This document shows positions 7,993-15,747 of a stretch of DNA of 64,000 bases, piece by piece (the first letter of the stretch is position 1; each line of letters starts with the position of its first letter). A model generated the notes under the pieces. That model was not told where the DNA came from, did no database searches, and saw nothing but the letters and a program-made list of their open reading frames with translations. This DNA is from Bacillota bacterium. GTDB taxonomy: Bacteria > Bacillota > Clostridia > Peptostreptococcales > Anaerovoracaceae. Location of the stretch: assembly GCA_017431785.1 (NCBI GenBank), contig JAFRKJ010000082.1, positions 1-64,000 of the forward strand, written 5' to 3'. Made by a program: the position numbers and the translations under genes.

Positions 7993-8822
7993 CAGACATA
8001 ATACCCCTTGTACTTTATCGTACGGTTCCGGGGAGGTGTCTGCTGAAGGCGCTTGCCTCCCCGGGATTGTCACGTATTGCCGGAACTTTTCTCTCTTTGG
8101 ATCTGTCCCGAAGAATCGTTCCGTGGTACATCCGCAAATATGGGATCAGAATGAGTGATATCGAGGTCCCCGCTGGCGGGTTTACCTCCTTCAATGAGTT
8201 CTTCACCAGAAAACGAAAGGATGGTATGCGGCCGAAGCCGGAGGCAGGGCAAGTGCTGTGCCCCTGCGACGGACTGCTTTCGGTGGTGAAGATCCGGGAG
8301 GATTCCTGCTTTCGGCTAAAAGGTATGCCATACAGCCTCCGGCGGCTTCTGGATGACGAAGGGCTGGCGGCCTTTCTGCAGGGAGGACTTGCAATGATCT
8401 TTCGCCTGACACCCCAGCATTATCACCGATACTGCTACAGCATGAACGGCAACGTAATGCACAGCAGAAGAATCGAAGGGAAACTGCACTGCGTGCGGCC
8501 GGTCGCGCTGGAAACGGTTCCCGTTTTCGCGGAGAACAGCCGGGAATACCAGGTGATCCGGACGCCGCAGGGCAGATATATGGTGCACATGGAAATCGGT
8601 GCGCTTCTGGTCGGAAGGATCAGCAATTATCCTGGCCAGGACAGCGGCGCTGCAGTCTGTGCCGGTGAGGAAAAGGGTTATTTCGAATTCGGTGGCTCAA
8701 CCATCGTTTTGATATTTGAAAAAGACATGATACATCTGAATCATGAACTGTTTGATAAGCATGAACGTACGGGCGAGATCCCTGTCCACATGGGGCAGAT
8801 GCTGGGAAGGATTTTGAAATGA
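7989..8822 (+). CDS. psd: Phosphatidylserine decarboxylase
   Basis: A 277-residue proenzyme that converts phosphatidylserine to phosphatidylethanolamine. The self-cleavage site is GGST (in FEFGGSTIVLIF), where the Ser becomes the pyruvoyl group; GGST in place of LGST is usual in Clostridia. Other family blocks are FNEFFTRK, CPCDG, RLTPQHYHRYCY and VHMEIGALLVGRI. ATG 7989 is chosen because it overlaps the pssA stop as ATGA; an in-frame ATG four codons upstream is possible. It completes the TVP38-pssA-psd unit, so the operon covers PE synthesis from CDP-diacylglycerol. Confidence 0.92.
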   Translation: MTDIIPLVLYRTVPGRCLLKALASPGLSRIAGTFLSLDLSRRIVPWYIRKYGIRMSDIEVPAGGFTSFNEFFTRKRKDGMRPKPEAGQVLCPCDGLLSVVKIREDSCFRLKGMPYSLRRLLDDEGLAAFLQGGLAMIFRLTPQHYHRYCYSMNGNVMHSRRIEGKLHCVRPVALETVPVFAENSREYQVIRTPQGRYMVHMEIGALLVGRISNYPGQDSGAAVCAGEEKGYFEFGGSTIVLIFEKDMIHLNHELFDKHERTGEIPVHMGQMLGRILK

Positions 8823-8835
8823 AAGAACGACTAAT

Positions 8836-8940
8836 TAATAAATCGTAATAAATCGTAATAAATCTTTAATAGCAGATTAATAGTCTGTTAATAAGAACAA
8901 CCTACAATATTGCGTGCGAATGTGGTGTTTCGCATGCAAT
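8836..8940 (+). promoter_or_regulatory. nhaC promoter with six phased TAATA repeats and a hairpin
   Basis: TAATA starts at 8836, 8846, 8856, 8867, 8878 and 8889 (spacings 10, 10, 11, 11, 11). The first three units share the 9-mer TAATAAATC. The last three read as TTAATA boxes at exactly 11-bp spacing, and a -10 TACAAT (8903-8908) begins 15 bp after the last TTAATA. An 11-12-bp hairpin (8909-8920 with 8929-8940) directly follows the -10 and lacks a U-tract, so it could be an operator or a transcript 5' stem. Confidence 0.55.
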
Positions 8941-8976
8941 TATTTACTTATTAATGTTTGTAAGGAGGATTTTGTT

Positions 8977-10470
8977 ATGGGTAGAAAAATACCAATGTGG
9001 CAGTGTATCCTCGCTATCGTCTTCATGGTAGTGTTCCTTTTCTGGAACGTTAAGTTTGATGAAGGCGGAGAGGCTCACGGCGGCCTGATCATGGCAGCTC
9101 TTGCAGCCGGCGTCATCGGTGCGGTGAACGGATGGAAGTGGAGCTACATGGAACAGGGCATCCTGGCTGCAATCAACAGATCCATGCAGGCAATGCTGAT
9201 TCTGGCAGTCGTAGGCGCTATGATTGGCTGCTGGAAGGCCGGCGGCGTTATTCCATCTATGATGTTCTATGGCATCAAGATCATTTCACCGAAGGTATTC
9301 CTGTTCACAGCCTGCCTGCTGTGCTCCATCATTTCTCTGGCGACTGGTTCATCCTGGTCGACAGCAGGATCCATGGGCGTTGCCCTGATCGGTATCGGAA
9401 CAGCTCTGGGATTCCCGGATTACATGGCTGCCGGCGCGATTGTATCCGGCGCGTACTTCGGCGACAAGATGTCACCTCTGTCAGATACAACAAACCTGGC
9501 ACCGGCGATTGCGGGATCCACACTGTTTGAGCACATCAAGCACATGGTCTACACAGTAGGTCCGTCACTGATCATCGCGTTCATAGTGTACTTGATTTTG
9601 GGCTTCACACACAAAGGCGGCTCTGCAGATGAAAGCCAGATCCAGATGATTCTGGACTTCATCTCCAGTAACTTCAGCATCGGAATCATCTATCTGATTC
9701 CGCCGGTATTCGTTATCGTTGCGGTAATCGTTAAGATGCCTGCTCTTCCGGCTCTGATCGTCGGCGCTCTGCTGGGTGTTCCGTTCATGGCACTGCAGGG
9801 AATCAGAATCATACCGGGCGGCGGCGAACAGTCTGCTGTATTCAACATCATCAACAATGGTCTCAGCGCACTGCCTAGCGGCTATGAAGCTCCGGAAGAC
9901 GACCTGCTCATGACCAAGCTGGTTGCTCTGCTGACAGGCGGCGGTCTCCAGTCCATGATGTGGACGATCTCCCTGATCATGCTGGCAATGTGCTTCGGCG
10001 GTATCGTAGACTCCACCGGCATCATGGCCAACCTGGCAGATTCGATCCTGAAGCTGGCAAGAGGCACAAGAGGCGGACTGGTCATCGTAACAGAACTGAC
10101 CTGCGTATTCGTAAACGCGATCTGCTGCGACCAGTATCTGTCCATCATCTTGCCGGGCAGAATGTACAAGGAAGCATTCGAAGACAGGAGACTCAAGCCG
10201 AAGAACCTGTCCAGATGTCTGGAAGACTCCGGAACGATCACCTCGAACTTCTTCCCATGGAACACCTGCGGTGCGACAATGCGTTCCTTCCTGCAGGTCA
10301 ACAGTGCATACATTCCGTTCGCGATCCTGAACTGGGTCAACCCGCTTGTATCCATGTTCTATGGCGTAACCGGAATCACGATGGAAGAGATGTCCGAGGA
10401 AGAATACCAGAAAATCCTGGAGGAAAGAGAAGCCGAGAAGAAGGCCGCCCTGGAAGCTGCACAGGCATAA
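8977..10470 (+). CDS. nhaC: NhaC-family Na+/H+ antiporter
   Basis: A 497-residue antiporter of the NhaC/ion-transporter family with about 11-12 membrane helices, expected to exchange Na+ (or an organic ion pair) for H+. The diagnostic run ATGSSWSTAGSMGVALIGIG followed by SGAYFGDKMSPLSDTTNLAPA is present, as is the late EDSGTITSNFFPWNTCGA block. ATG 8977 is selected for AAGGAGG 8 nt upstream; an upstream in-frame ATG at 8914 falls inside the promoter hairpin. The tail is highly charged (EEMSEEEYQKILEEREAEKKAA). Transcription ends at the hairpin at 10560. Confidence 0.92.
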   Translation: MGRKIPMWQCILAIVFMVVFLFWNVKFDEGGEAHGGLIMAALAAGVIGAVNGWKWSYMEQGILAAINRSMQAMLILAVVGAMIGCWKAGGVIPSMMFYGIKIISPKVFLFTACLLCSIISLATGSSWSTAGSMGVALIGIGTALGFPDYMAAGAIVSGAYFGDKMSPLSDTTNLAPAIAGSTLFEHIKHMVYTVGPSLIIAFIVYLILGFTHKGGSADESQIQMILDFISSNFSIGIIYLIPPVFVIVAVIVKMPALPALIVGALLGVPFMALQGIRIIPGGGEQSAVFNIINNGLSALPSGYEAPEDDLLMTKLVALLTGGGLQSMMWTISLIMLAMCFGGIVDSTGIMANLADSILKLARGTRGGLVIVTELTCVFVNAICCDQYLSIILPGRMYKEAFEDRRLKPKNLSRCLEDSGTITSNFFPWNTCGATMRSFLQVNSAYIPFAILNWVNPLVSMFYGVTGITMEEMSEEEYQKILEEREAEKKAALEAAQA

Positions 10471-10559
10471 GCGCAGCAACTGAAAGGCTGGGAATTATGA
10501 CAAGTGACCCTGATGGGTTACACATAAAGGAAGAATCATCTTCCGAGCTAAATAATAGG

Positions 10560-10591
10560 CACAAAAACCCGGCACCACACGGGTTTTTGTG
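10560..10591 (+). terminator. Intrinsic terminator after nhaC
   Basis: A perfect 12-bp stem, CACAAAAACCCG (10560-10571) against CGGGTTTTTGTG (10580-10591), with an 8-nt loop. The A-run and T-run in the arms make it potentially bidirectional. Confidence 0.82.
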
Positions 10592-10650
10592 TTTATAATG
10601 CTGTATAATAGACAGGACGCAGAAAGTCTTTCAGGAGGAACTGAGGAACC

Positions 10651-11361
10651 ATGGAAACGAAATCAACGATTCTGATCATCGAAGACGATGAGAGCATTAG
10701 AGAAGGTGTCCGCATTTTGCTGCAGAGCGAAGGATATGATGTTCTGGAGGCCGATACAGGAACAAGCGGTTTAGGCAGCCTGAATGATCAGGTGGATCTT
10801 GTGTTGCTGGATGTTATGCTTCCTGACATTTCGGGATTGAAGGTCTGCGAGGAGATACGAAAAAAATCGTTTGTACCGATTTTGTTTCTCACTGCAAAAG
10901 CAATGGAATCCGACAAACTGATTGGACTCATGGCCGGCGGAGATGATTATCTGACTAAACCATTCTCATATTCAGAGCTGCTGGGCCGCGTCAAGGCGCT
11001 GTTGCGTCGTTACAATGTTTACAGCGGCCGCGAGACGCCGGACGGCGATGGAACGGCATATCTGGAGCTTGCAGGAATAAAAATCAACACGACTGGCAAT
11101 GAAGTATATGTGAACGGTAAGGAAGTCATGCTGACGGAGCTGGAATATCAGATTCTGCTGCTTCTGATGAAACACCCGAAAAAGATTTTTTCAGCGCAGA
11201 ATCTGTATGAGAGTATCTGGAACGAACCTTATTTTTATAACTGCAACGGCACTGTTGTTGTGCACATCCGCAAGCTGAGAGTTAAGCTGGAAGCAGATCC
11301 GGGCAATCCTCAGTACATCAAGACAGTATGGGGAAAGGGATACAGATTTGGCACAGAGTAG
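10651..11361 (+). CDS. OmpR/PhoB-family response regulator
   Basis: A 236-residue regulator. The receiver domain (about 1-120) has the acidic pocket EDDE, phospho-acceptor Asp in VLLDVMLPD, the Thr in FLTAKA and Lys in YLTKPFSYSELL. The winged-helix domain (about 138-234) contains LTELEYQILLLLMKHPKKIFSAQNL and ends VWGKGYRFG. Such regulators bind 11-bp direct repeats as dimers. The kinase gene overlaps by 14 bp. I infer this protein is the best local candidate to bind the TTAAnn repeats upstream of the transporter and lipid genes. AGGAGG lies before the ATG; TATAAT at 10604 may be its -10. Confidence 0.93.
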   Translation: METKSTILIIEDDESIREGVRILLQSEGYDVLEADTGTSGLGSLNDQVDLVLLDVMLPDISGLKVCEEIRKKSFVPILFLTAKAMESDKLIGLMAGGDDYLTKPFSYSELLGRVKALLRRYNVYSGRETPDGDGTAYLELAGIKINTTGNEVYVNGKEVMLTELEYQILLLLMKHPKKIFSAQNLYESIWNEPYFYNCNGTVVVHIRKLRVKLEADPGNPQYIKTVWGKGYRFGTE

Positions 11362-12664
11362 CATAAAACGCACAACGATTGTCCGCCAGCACATGATCAG
11401 CCTGGCTCTGGCAATTGCCGCAGGTCTTTTGGCGTTTCTGATTATGAATCAGGGGACAAGTTATTTTCTGGATCATTATCTGGAGGAGTCCGGTTATTAT
11501 GCGTCACACGAGCAAAAGTATGTCCAGTCTCTGCAGAACTATGCGAAGGAAAACCATATCGCCGGGACGGACGTTGATGCACTGACCGAGTGGGGCGAGC
11601 AGCAGGGGGATCTGTTCTTTCAGGTCTACAATGAAGACAAACTGGTGTACCAGTATTACAACCGCGACTCTGAAAGCTTCCGGAAAGCCGCCAATCTGGA
11701 GTTTCTGGAGTGGCTCACATCATATCCGCTGCAGTTTTCCGACGGCACTTATCAGGTGTTGATCTTTGGAGACTATTATTATCAGTGGCTCAAGTACACA
11801 TGGATCATTGATTTTCTGGTTGCCTTTGCAGTATTCCTAATCGTATTTCTCCCGGGCATCCGGCGCCGCACCCGCTATATCACGCGGCTTCGGGACGAGA
11901 TCGAGATCATGGGCAGCGGCGATCTGGATTACGAGGTCACAATCAAAGGCAATGATGAGTTGACGGATCTGGCAGAGAATCTGGATCAGATGCGGCAGGC
12001 ATTAAAGCATCACATGGAGGAAGAGACCCGGCTGACAGAGGAACGCAGGACAATCGTAACAAGACTGTCGCATGACATTCGTACGCCGCTTACATCCATG
12101 AGCCTCTTCGCAAGCCTGTTGAAGCGCGGCGATTATCAGGACGAAGCACAGAGGGACCATTATCTTGACCGCATTCAGGAAAATGCGGAAAGTCTCAGCA
12201 ATCTGGCAGAAGAACTGTTCAATGCTGCGACAAATGGCGGGCAGAGTATAGAAACGAAACGGCCGGCGGGACTGGATCTGATTCCGTTGCTTGCCGATGA
12301 AGCGGAAGCTTTGAGGGTCAGTGGATTTACGGTGCAGGAACAATATGCGGCGGCAGAGCTGACTCTGGCTGTGGATAAGCAGGCGTTTACACGCATATTG
12401 GATAATATTGTTTCCAACATACAGAAATATGCGGATCCCTGCGAGCCGGTCCTGATATCCGCAGAAGCACGTGCAGGCGAAGTGCATGTTGCTTTTGAGA
12501 ATGCGATCAGCTGGAGGGAAGCCGCTGCAGGAGGGAATGGCATCGGTCTTCAGAACGTACGCGAACTGATGCAAAAGCAGGGCGGCGCTGTTGAGATCGA
12601 AGATACAGGCGACCGGTTTCTGGTGCATCTGCAGTTTCCTCTGAGACATGGGGAGCTTTCGTGA
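11348..12664 (+). CDS. Sensor histidine kinase
   Basis: A 438-residue membrane kinase: TM1 at about 15-36, an extracytoplasmic sensor of about 110 residues, TM2 at about 155-175, a HAMP linker (TRLRDEIEIMGSGDLDYEVTIKGNDELTDLAENLD), HisKA with the phospho-His in RLSHDIRTPLTSM, and an HATPase domain with N-box NIVSNIQKYAD and G-box GGNGIGLQNVRELM. It starts at a TTG that overlaps the response-regulator gene by 14 bp. The extracytoplasmic domain has no family I recognise, so the signal is unknown; the putative target genes (Na+/H+ antiport, amino-acid exchange, lipids) suggest envelope, pH or salt stress. Confidence 0.92.
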   Translation: MAQSSIKRTTIVRQHMISLALAIAAGLLAFLIMNQGTSYFLDHYLEESGYYASHEQKYVQSLQNYAKENHIAGTDVDALTEWGEQQGDLFFQVYNEDKLVYQYYNRDSESFRKAANLEFLEWLTSYPLQFSDGTYQVLIFGDYYYQWLKYTWIIDFLVAFAVFLIVFLPGIRRRTRYITRLRDEIEIMGSGDLDYEVTIKGNDELTDLAENLDQMRQALKHHMEEETRLTEERRTIVTRLSHDIRTPLTSMSLFASLLKRGDYQDEAQRDHYLDRIQENAESLSNLAEELFNAATNGGQSIETKRPAGLDLIPLLADEAEALRVSGFTVQEQYAAAELTLAVDKQAFTRILDNIVSNIQKYADPCEPVLISAEARAGEVHVAFENAISWREAAAGGNGIGLQNVRELMQKQGGAVEIEDTGDRFLVHLQFPLRHGELS

Positions 12665-12720
12665 TCCGCAATGAACAGAATACAGAATCGCACGGAGAGA
12701 TGATCAGGCGTCTCTCCGTT

Positions 12721-12774
12721 TTAATATTTCTTAACGAAACAGTTAATAATTCGTTTATATTTTGGCAATATCAT
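12721..12774 (+). promoter_or_regulatory. Promoter of second permease with TTAAnn repeats
   Basis: Repeats TTAATA (12721), TTAACG (12731), TTAATA (12743) and TTTATA (12754) sum to 33 bp, that is three 11-bp turns with one unit shifted. TATCAT at 12769-12774 begins 15 bp after the last unit. It is weaker than the other copies, but the geometry is the same and it directly follows the two-component genes. Confidence 0.45.
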
Positions 12775-12822
12775 TTCTTTGTATAAATATTGCATTATTA
12801 CTATTATATTGGAGGTGAACTA

Positions 12823-14421
12823 ATGGAAGGGAATCAACATGTTTCCAGTGATCAGGATCTGAAACGTGGCATAGCCGAATGGCAAGTTGCGTTTATCGGC
12901 CTGGGCGGCGTTATCGGATCCTGCTACTTCCTGGGCGTAGGCTGGGATATCGAAGTTATGGGTCCCGGCGTATTCTGGGCATTCCTGCTCGTAGGCGTCA
13001 TCGTGTTTGGTCTGATGATTTCCTATGCGGAACTGCTCGTTAACCTGCCGCGTTCCGGATCGTTCATTGCGTACACCAATGAGTTCCTGGGGCCGACGGT
13101 ATCAACCGGTTTCGGCTGGGCCTTCTGGTTCAACTGGGTATGCTATGTACCGTCAGAAGCGATTGCTGTATCATCGACACTGCAGGCCATCACGGGTCTG
13201 ACCGGCACCGTTACCTATGTTGCGTTTGCAATCGGAACGATGATGGCACTGACTTTGATCAACTGCTTCGCGGTAGATATCTTCGCGAAGATCGAGTCGG
13301 GTCTAGCGATCACAAAAGTTATCATCATTATTATATTCATTATCGTTGGACTCGGTATCTGGGTCGGCTTCTGGGGCAGTCCGCAGGGCGAACTGACTGC
13401 TTATAACATCACCGAAGGATTCAAGGGCGCAGGCATCAACTTCAATTCTGAAATGAACGCGTTCGACAACTGGTTCCCTCATGGCATACTGATCATCTCG
13501 GTCATGATGGTAGTCGTACTTGTAACCATGCAGGGTACTGAGATCGTAGGTCTGGCAGCTGCAGAATCAAAGAATCCTGAAGTTGCAGTACCAAAGGCAT
13601 GCAGAAGCGTAGTATACCGTATCGTCGCTCTGTATCTGGCACCTCTGCTTCTGGTCATCCTGATTTATCCGACAGCACTTGCAGATGATGCAACACCGAT
13701 ATTCGCGGAGGTAGCGAGAGACTACGGACTGACACCGTTCTTCTACATCTTCGCGGCAGTTGTCATGGTAGCTGCATTCAGCTGTGGTAACACCGGATTC
13801 TACGGAACAGTCCGTGCGATGTACGGTCTGTCGACAGAGGGCCTGGCGCCGAAGTTCCTGAGTCGCCTGTCAAAGAACCAGGCACCGAGAAATGCCGTAT
13901 TCTTCACGATGGCATTCATGTGGGTTGTACTGCTGACAGGATTGACAGCAAATGTAACGGGACACCTTTCGGATATTTACGGTAAACTTCTGTCCATGTC
14001 CGGATTCACGGGCACACTTGCCTGGGTGGGTATCATCGCATCACAGAAGAGAATGCGTACCAGACTTAAGAGAAACGGATATGATCCGGAGAAGGTCCTC
14101 AAGGCAAAAGTGCCGAGGGCAATGTCCTGGGTACCGTGGTTTGCACTCGTTGCACAGATCATATGTCTGATTATGCTTGCCTTTGCGACACCTGTTGAAA
14201 ATGCTTACATTCACGGTATGGAGGCACAGGGTCTCGAACCGGATATTTCCGTTGGCGATTGCGGCGGAGGCCTGGCAGTATTCTGTGTTGCGACATCGGC
14301 CATCGTCATTCCGATGATCGTTTACTGGATTCAGAACAAGCGGGGCAAGGTGGGTCATGTTGTTACGCTGCACGGAGATGAGAAGACCTTCGAGGAGACC
14401 TTCCCGCCGATCAACAAATAA
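12823..14421 (+). CDS. APC-superfamily amino acid permease (second)
   Basis: A 532-residue amino-acid permease with about 12 helices, closer to the AAT (aromatic/lysine/GABA permease) branch than the first one: it has GLGGVIGSCYFLGVGWDIEVMGPGVFWAF at helix 1, SYAELLVNLPRSGSFIAYTNEFLGP and EIVGLAAAESKNPEVAVPKACRSVVYRI. The N-terminus begins at ATG 12823 behind GGAGGTGA; an upstream in-frame ATG (12790) lies in the promoter region. Substrate is not assignable. It is transcribed alone, downstream of the kinase, with a hairpin terminator 31 bp after the stop. Confidence 0.9.
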   Translation: MEGNQHVSSDQDLKRGIAEWQVAFIGLGGVIGSCYFLGVGWDIEVMGPGVFWAFLLVGVIVFGLMISYAELLVNLPRSGSFIAYTNEFLGPTVSTGFGWAFWFNWVCYVPSEAIAVSSTLQAITGLTGTVTYVAFAIGTMMALTLINCFAVDIFAKIESGLAITKVIIIIIFIIVGLGIWVGFWGSPQGELTAYNITEGFKGAGINFNSEMNAFDNWFPHGILIISVMMVVVLVTMQGTEIVGLAAAESKNPEVAVPKACRSVVYRIVALYLAPLLLVILIYPTALADDATPIFAEVARDYGLTPFFYIFAAVVMVAAFSCGNTGFYGTVRAMYGLSTEGLAPKFLSRLSKNQAPRNAVFFTMAFMWVVLLTGLTANVTGHLSDIYGKLLSMSGFTGTLAWVGIIASQKRMRTRLKRNGYDPEKVLKAKVPRAMSWVPWFALVAQIICLIMLAFATPVENAYIHGMEAQGLEPDISVGDCGGGLAVFCVATSAIVIPMIVYWIQNKRGKVGHVVTLHGDEKTFEETFPPINK

Positions 14422-14452
14422 AACATCTGCCTGAATGAAACTATGGATAAAA

Positions 14453-14484
14453 ACTAAAAGCGCCTCTGACGAGGTGCTTTTAGT
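14453..14484. terminator. Hairpin terminator after second permease
   Basis: ACTAAAAGCGCCTC (14453-14466) pairs with GAGGTGCTTTTAGT (14471-14484), a 14-bp stem with one G-T pair. The A/T-rich outer arms allow termination in both directions. Confidence 0.7.
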
Positions 14485-14590
14485 TGTGTGAAAAATTATT
14501 GTGTCCTTCTTATGGATGAAGAATTACCTTAGGAATCTATGGTAAACTTTGCTCTCGTATATAGTATGACTTGAAAATGCAAACAGATTA

Positions 14591-14633
14591 TTAACAATAC
14601 CATTAACGATTCTTAATTTCTTGTTTCTTTAAT
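14591..14633 (+). promoter_or_regulatory. Orphan TTAAnn repeat promoter-like site
   Basis: TTAACA (14591), TTAACG (14603) and TTAATT (14613) span 22 bp, and TTTAAT (14628-14633) starts 15 bp after the last unit. No convincing gene follows; only the doubtful ORF at 14721 lies downstream before the convergent XRE gene. It may be a promoter separated from its gene by the mobile element. Confidence 0.32.
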
Positions 14634-14720
14634 ACCGAATATACCCGTTCTGTTTCATAGAAATATCGCTTCAAAGGATCATCTAATTTCATTATCTCAC
14701 GAAGCTGTGAAAAGAAAAGA

Positions 14721-14942
14721 TTGGTGGTGAGAATTACCGGGTTCGTTTCGAATTGGTGCGACACTGTCGCGCTAATTTCAGGAAAGACTCGTCCTTATTA
14801 CGATGCCTCTCATGGTGTAATTACTGCGTGGATTCATAAAAACGACGGGATATTCATCCCGTCTACGGTGGCCCAAAGAGCTTATGCCCAGACCTTGCAT
14901 AATTATCATAGCATCTTCATCAAAATAGTCAACGGCTATTAA
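14721..14942 (+). CDS. Doubtful small ORF, 73 residues
   Basis: A TTG-initiated ORF of 73 codons with no recognisable domain and no clear ribosome site. It contains a DNA hairpin GACGGGAT/ATCCCGTC (14844-14863) within the frame. It may be chance coding or a relic at the junction of the mobile element. Otherwise I see nothing coding between 14485 and 14950. Confidence 0.18.
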   Translation: MVVRITGFVSNWCDTVALISGKTRPYYDASHGVITAWIHKNDGIFIPSTVAQRAYAQTLHNYHSIFIKIVNGY

Positions 14943-14951
14943 TCGGAGGCG

Positions 14952-15608
14952 TCAAGATTCTTCGTCTGAAAGTCCATCCCAGAACTCTTCCGGCAGTTCG
15001 ATCGGAACCAGCGACTGATTCTCATCGTAGATTGCTACATTGCCTTCCTCATCGAATCCTGCAAAGGCCGGGTATTTGAACTTCCAGTCTTCATACGTTT
15101 TCTGATCTATCAGACCTTCCTGGTAATCCGTATATGCATCATACCAGTTTCCAATCTGATTCTCCAGGTCGATCGCGTCCCCGGGTGCCGGGATCTTCTC
15201 AAAGAGTTCCTTCAGTTCCCGTTCTTCTTCCTCCGTCAGTTCCGGCTCTTCATCTGCGAAAGGATCATCCCCGATCAGTTCTCTGAGCCGTTTGGTATCA
15301 AATCTTAGGACCAGTTCGCCATCGATCACGTCCGGTTTCAGCTGGTACATTTCCTCCATTTCAAAGAGAAAGTGCAGCGTCCGGTTGATTTCAGACATAT
15401 CATACATATCCAGCGCATAATAGCTGATCTTCAGCGCATCCGCGATTCGGGTCAATGTACCCCTGCCCGGCGTGCGGTTATCCAACTCATAGTTTCTAAG
15501 AGCGGATTCACTCAAATCGAGCACCGCCGCCAGTTCCTTCTGCGTCAGACCGGCCCTTTTCCTGAAATACCGGATCCTCCGGCCAAGTGTATATCCCAAA
15601 AACAGCAT
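14952..15608 (-). CDS. XRE-family transcriptional regulator
   Basis: A 218-residue repressor-like protein: an N-terminal HTH (residues 8-62, with RAGLTQKELAAVLDLSESALRNYELDNRTPGRGTL) and a long acidic C-terminal region rich in Glu that I do not recognise. The start is ATG with GGAGGG upstream. It is transcribed leftward, away from the element's mobility genes. Three GTTCA-N4-TGAAC palindromes in the divergent promoter region are the natural operators for it, so it probably represses both itself and the rightward promoter, as in phage- and ICE-type switches. Confidence 0.85.
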   Translation of the reverse strand: MLFLGYTLGRRIRYFRKRAGLTQKELAAVLDLSESALRNYELDNRTPGRGTLTRIADALKISYYALDMYDMSEINRTLHFLFEMEEMYQLKPDVIDGELVLRFDTKRLRELIGDDPFADEEPELTEEEERELKELFEKIPAPGDAIDLENQIGNWYDAYTDYQEGLIDQKTYEDWKFKYPAFAGFDEEGNVAIYDENQSLVPIELPEEFWDGLSDEES

Positions 15609-15653
15609 GATTTTATCCCTCCATGTCTTTTTCTACACTTATTATAACAAAAA

Positions 15654-15747
15654 CCGTTCGAAAATGAAATATTTTTGTGAAAATGTATTGACAGTTCATT
15701 TCTGAACTGTTATGATGGCATCAGAACAACCGTTCAATAATGAACGG
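15654..15747. promoter_or_regulatory. Divergent promoters with three operators 38 bp apart
   Basis: Palindromes centred at 15662.5 (GTTCG-AAAA-TGAAA, degenerate), 15700.5 (GTTCA-TTTC-TGAAC, extended to CAG/CTG) and 15738.5 (GTTCA-ATAA-TGAAC, extended to CC/GG) are exactly 38 bp apart. The rightward promoter is near consensus: TTGACA (15688-15693), 17 bp, TATGAT (15711-15716), with the middle operator filling its spacer. Leftward, TATAAT (minus strand, just left of the first operator) serves the XRE gene. Confidence 0.75.

Noticed and set aside
9565..10479. 304-codon ORF opposite nhaC
   Set aside because: Shadow of the nhaC codon pattern; composition is not protein-like and nhaC is certain.
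10604..10609. TATAAT before the response-regulator gene as a member of the shared-box promoters
   Set aside because: The -10 is good but no TTAAnn repeat lies 15 bp upstream; autoregulation through the same box is not supported.
14731..14760. TTACCGGGTTCG-like stretch as left attachment site of the mobilizable element
   Set aside because: It shares only general T-loop similarity and not the actual 3' end of tRNA-Glu.
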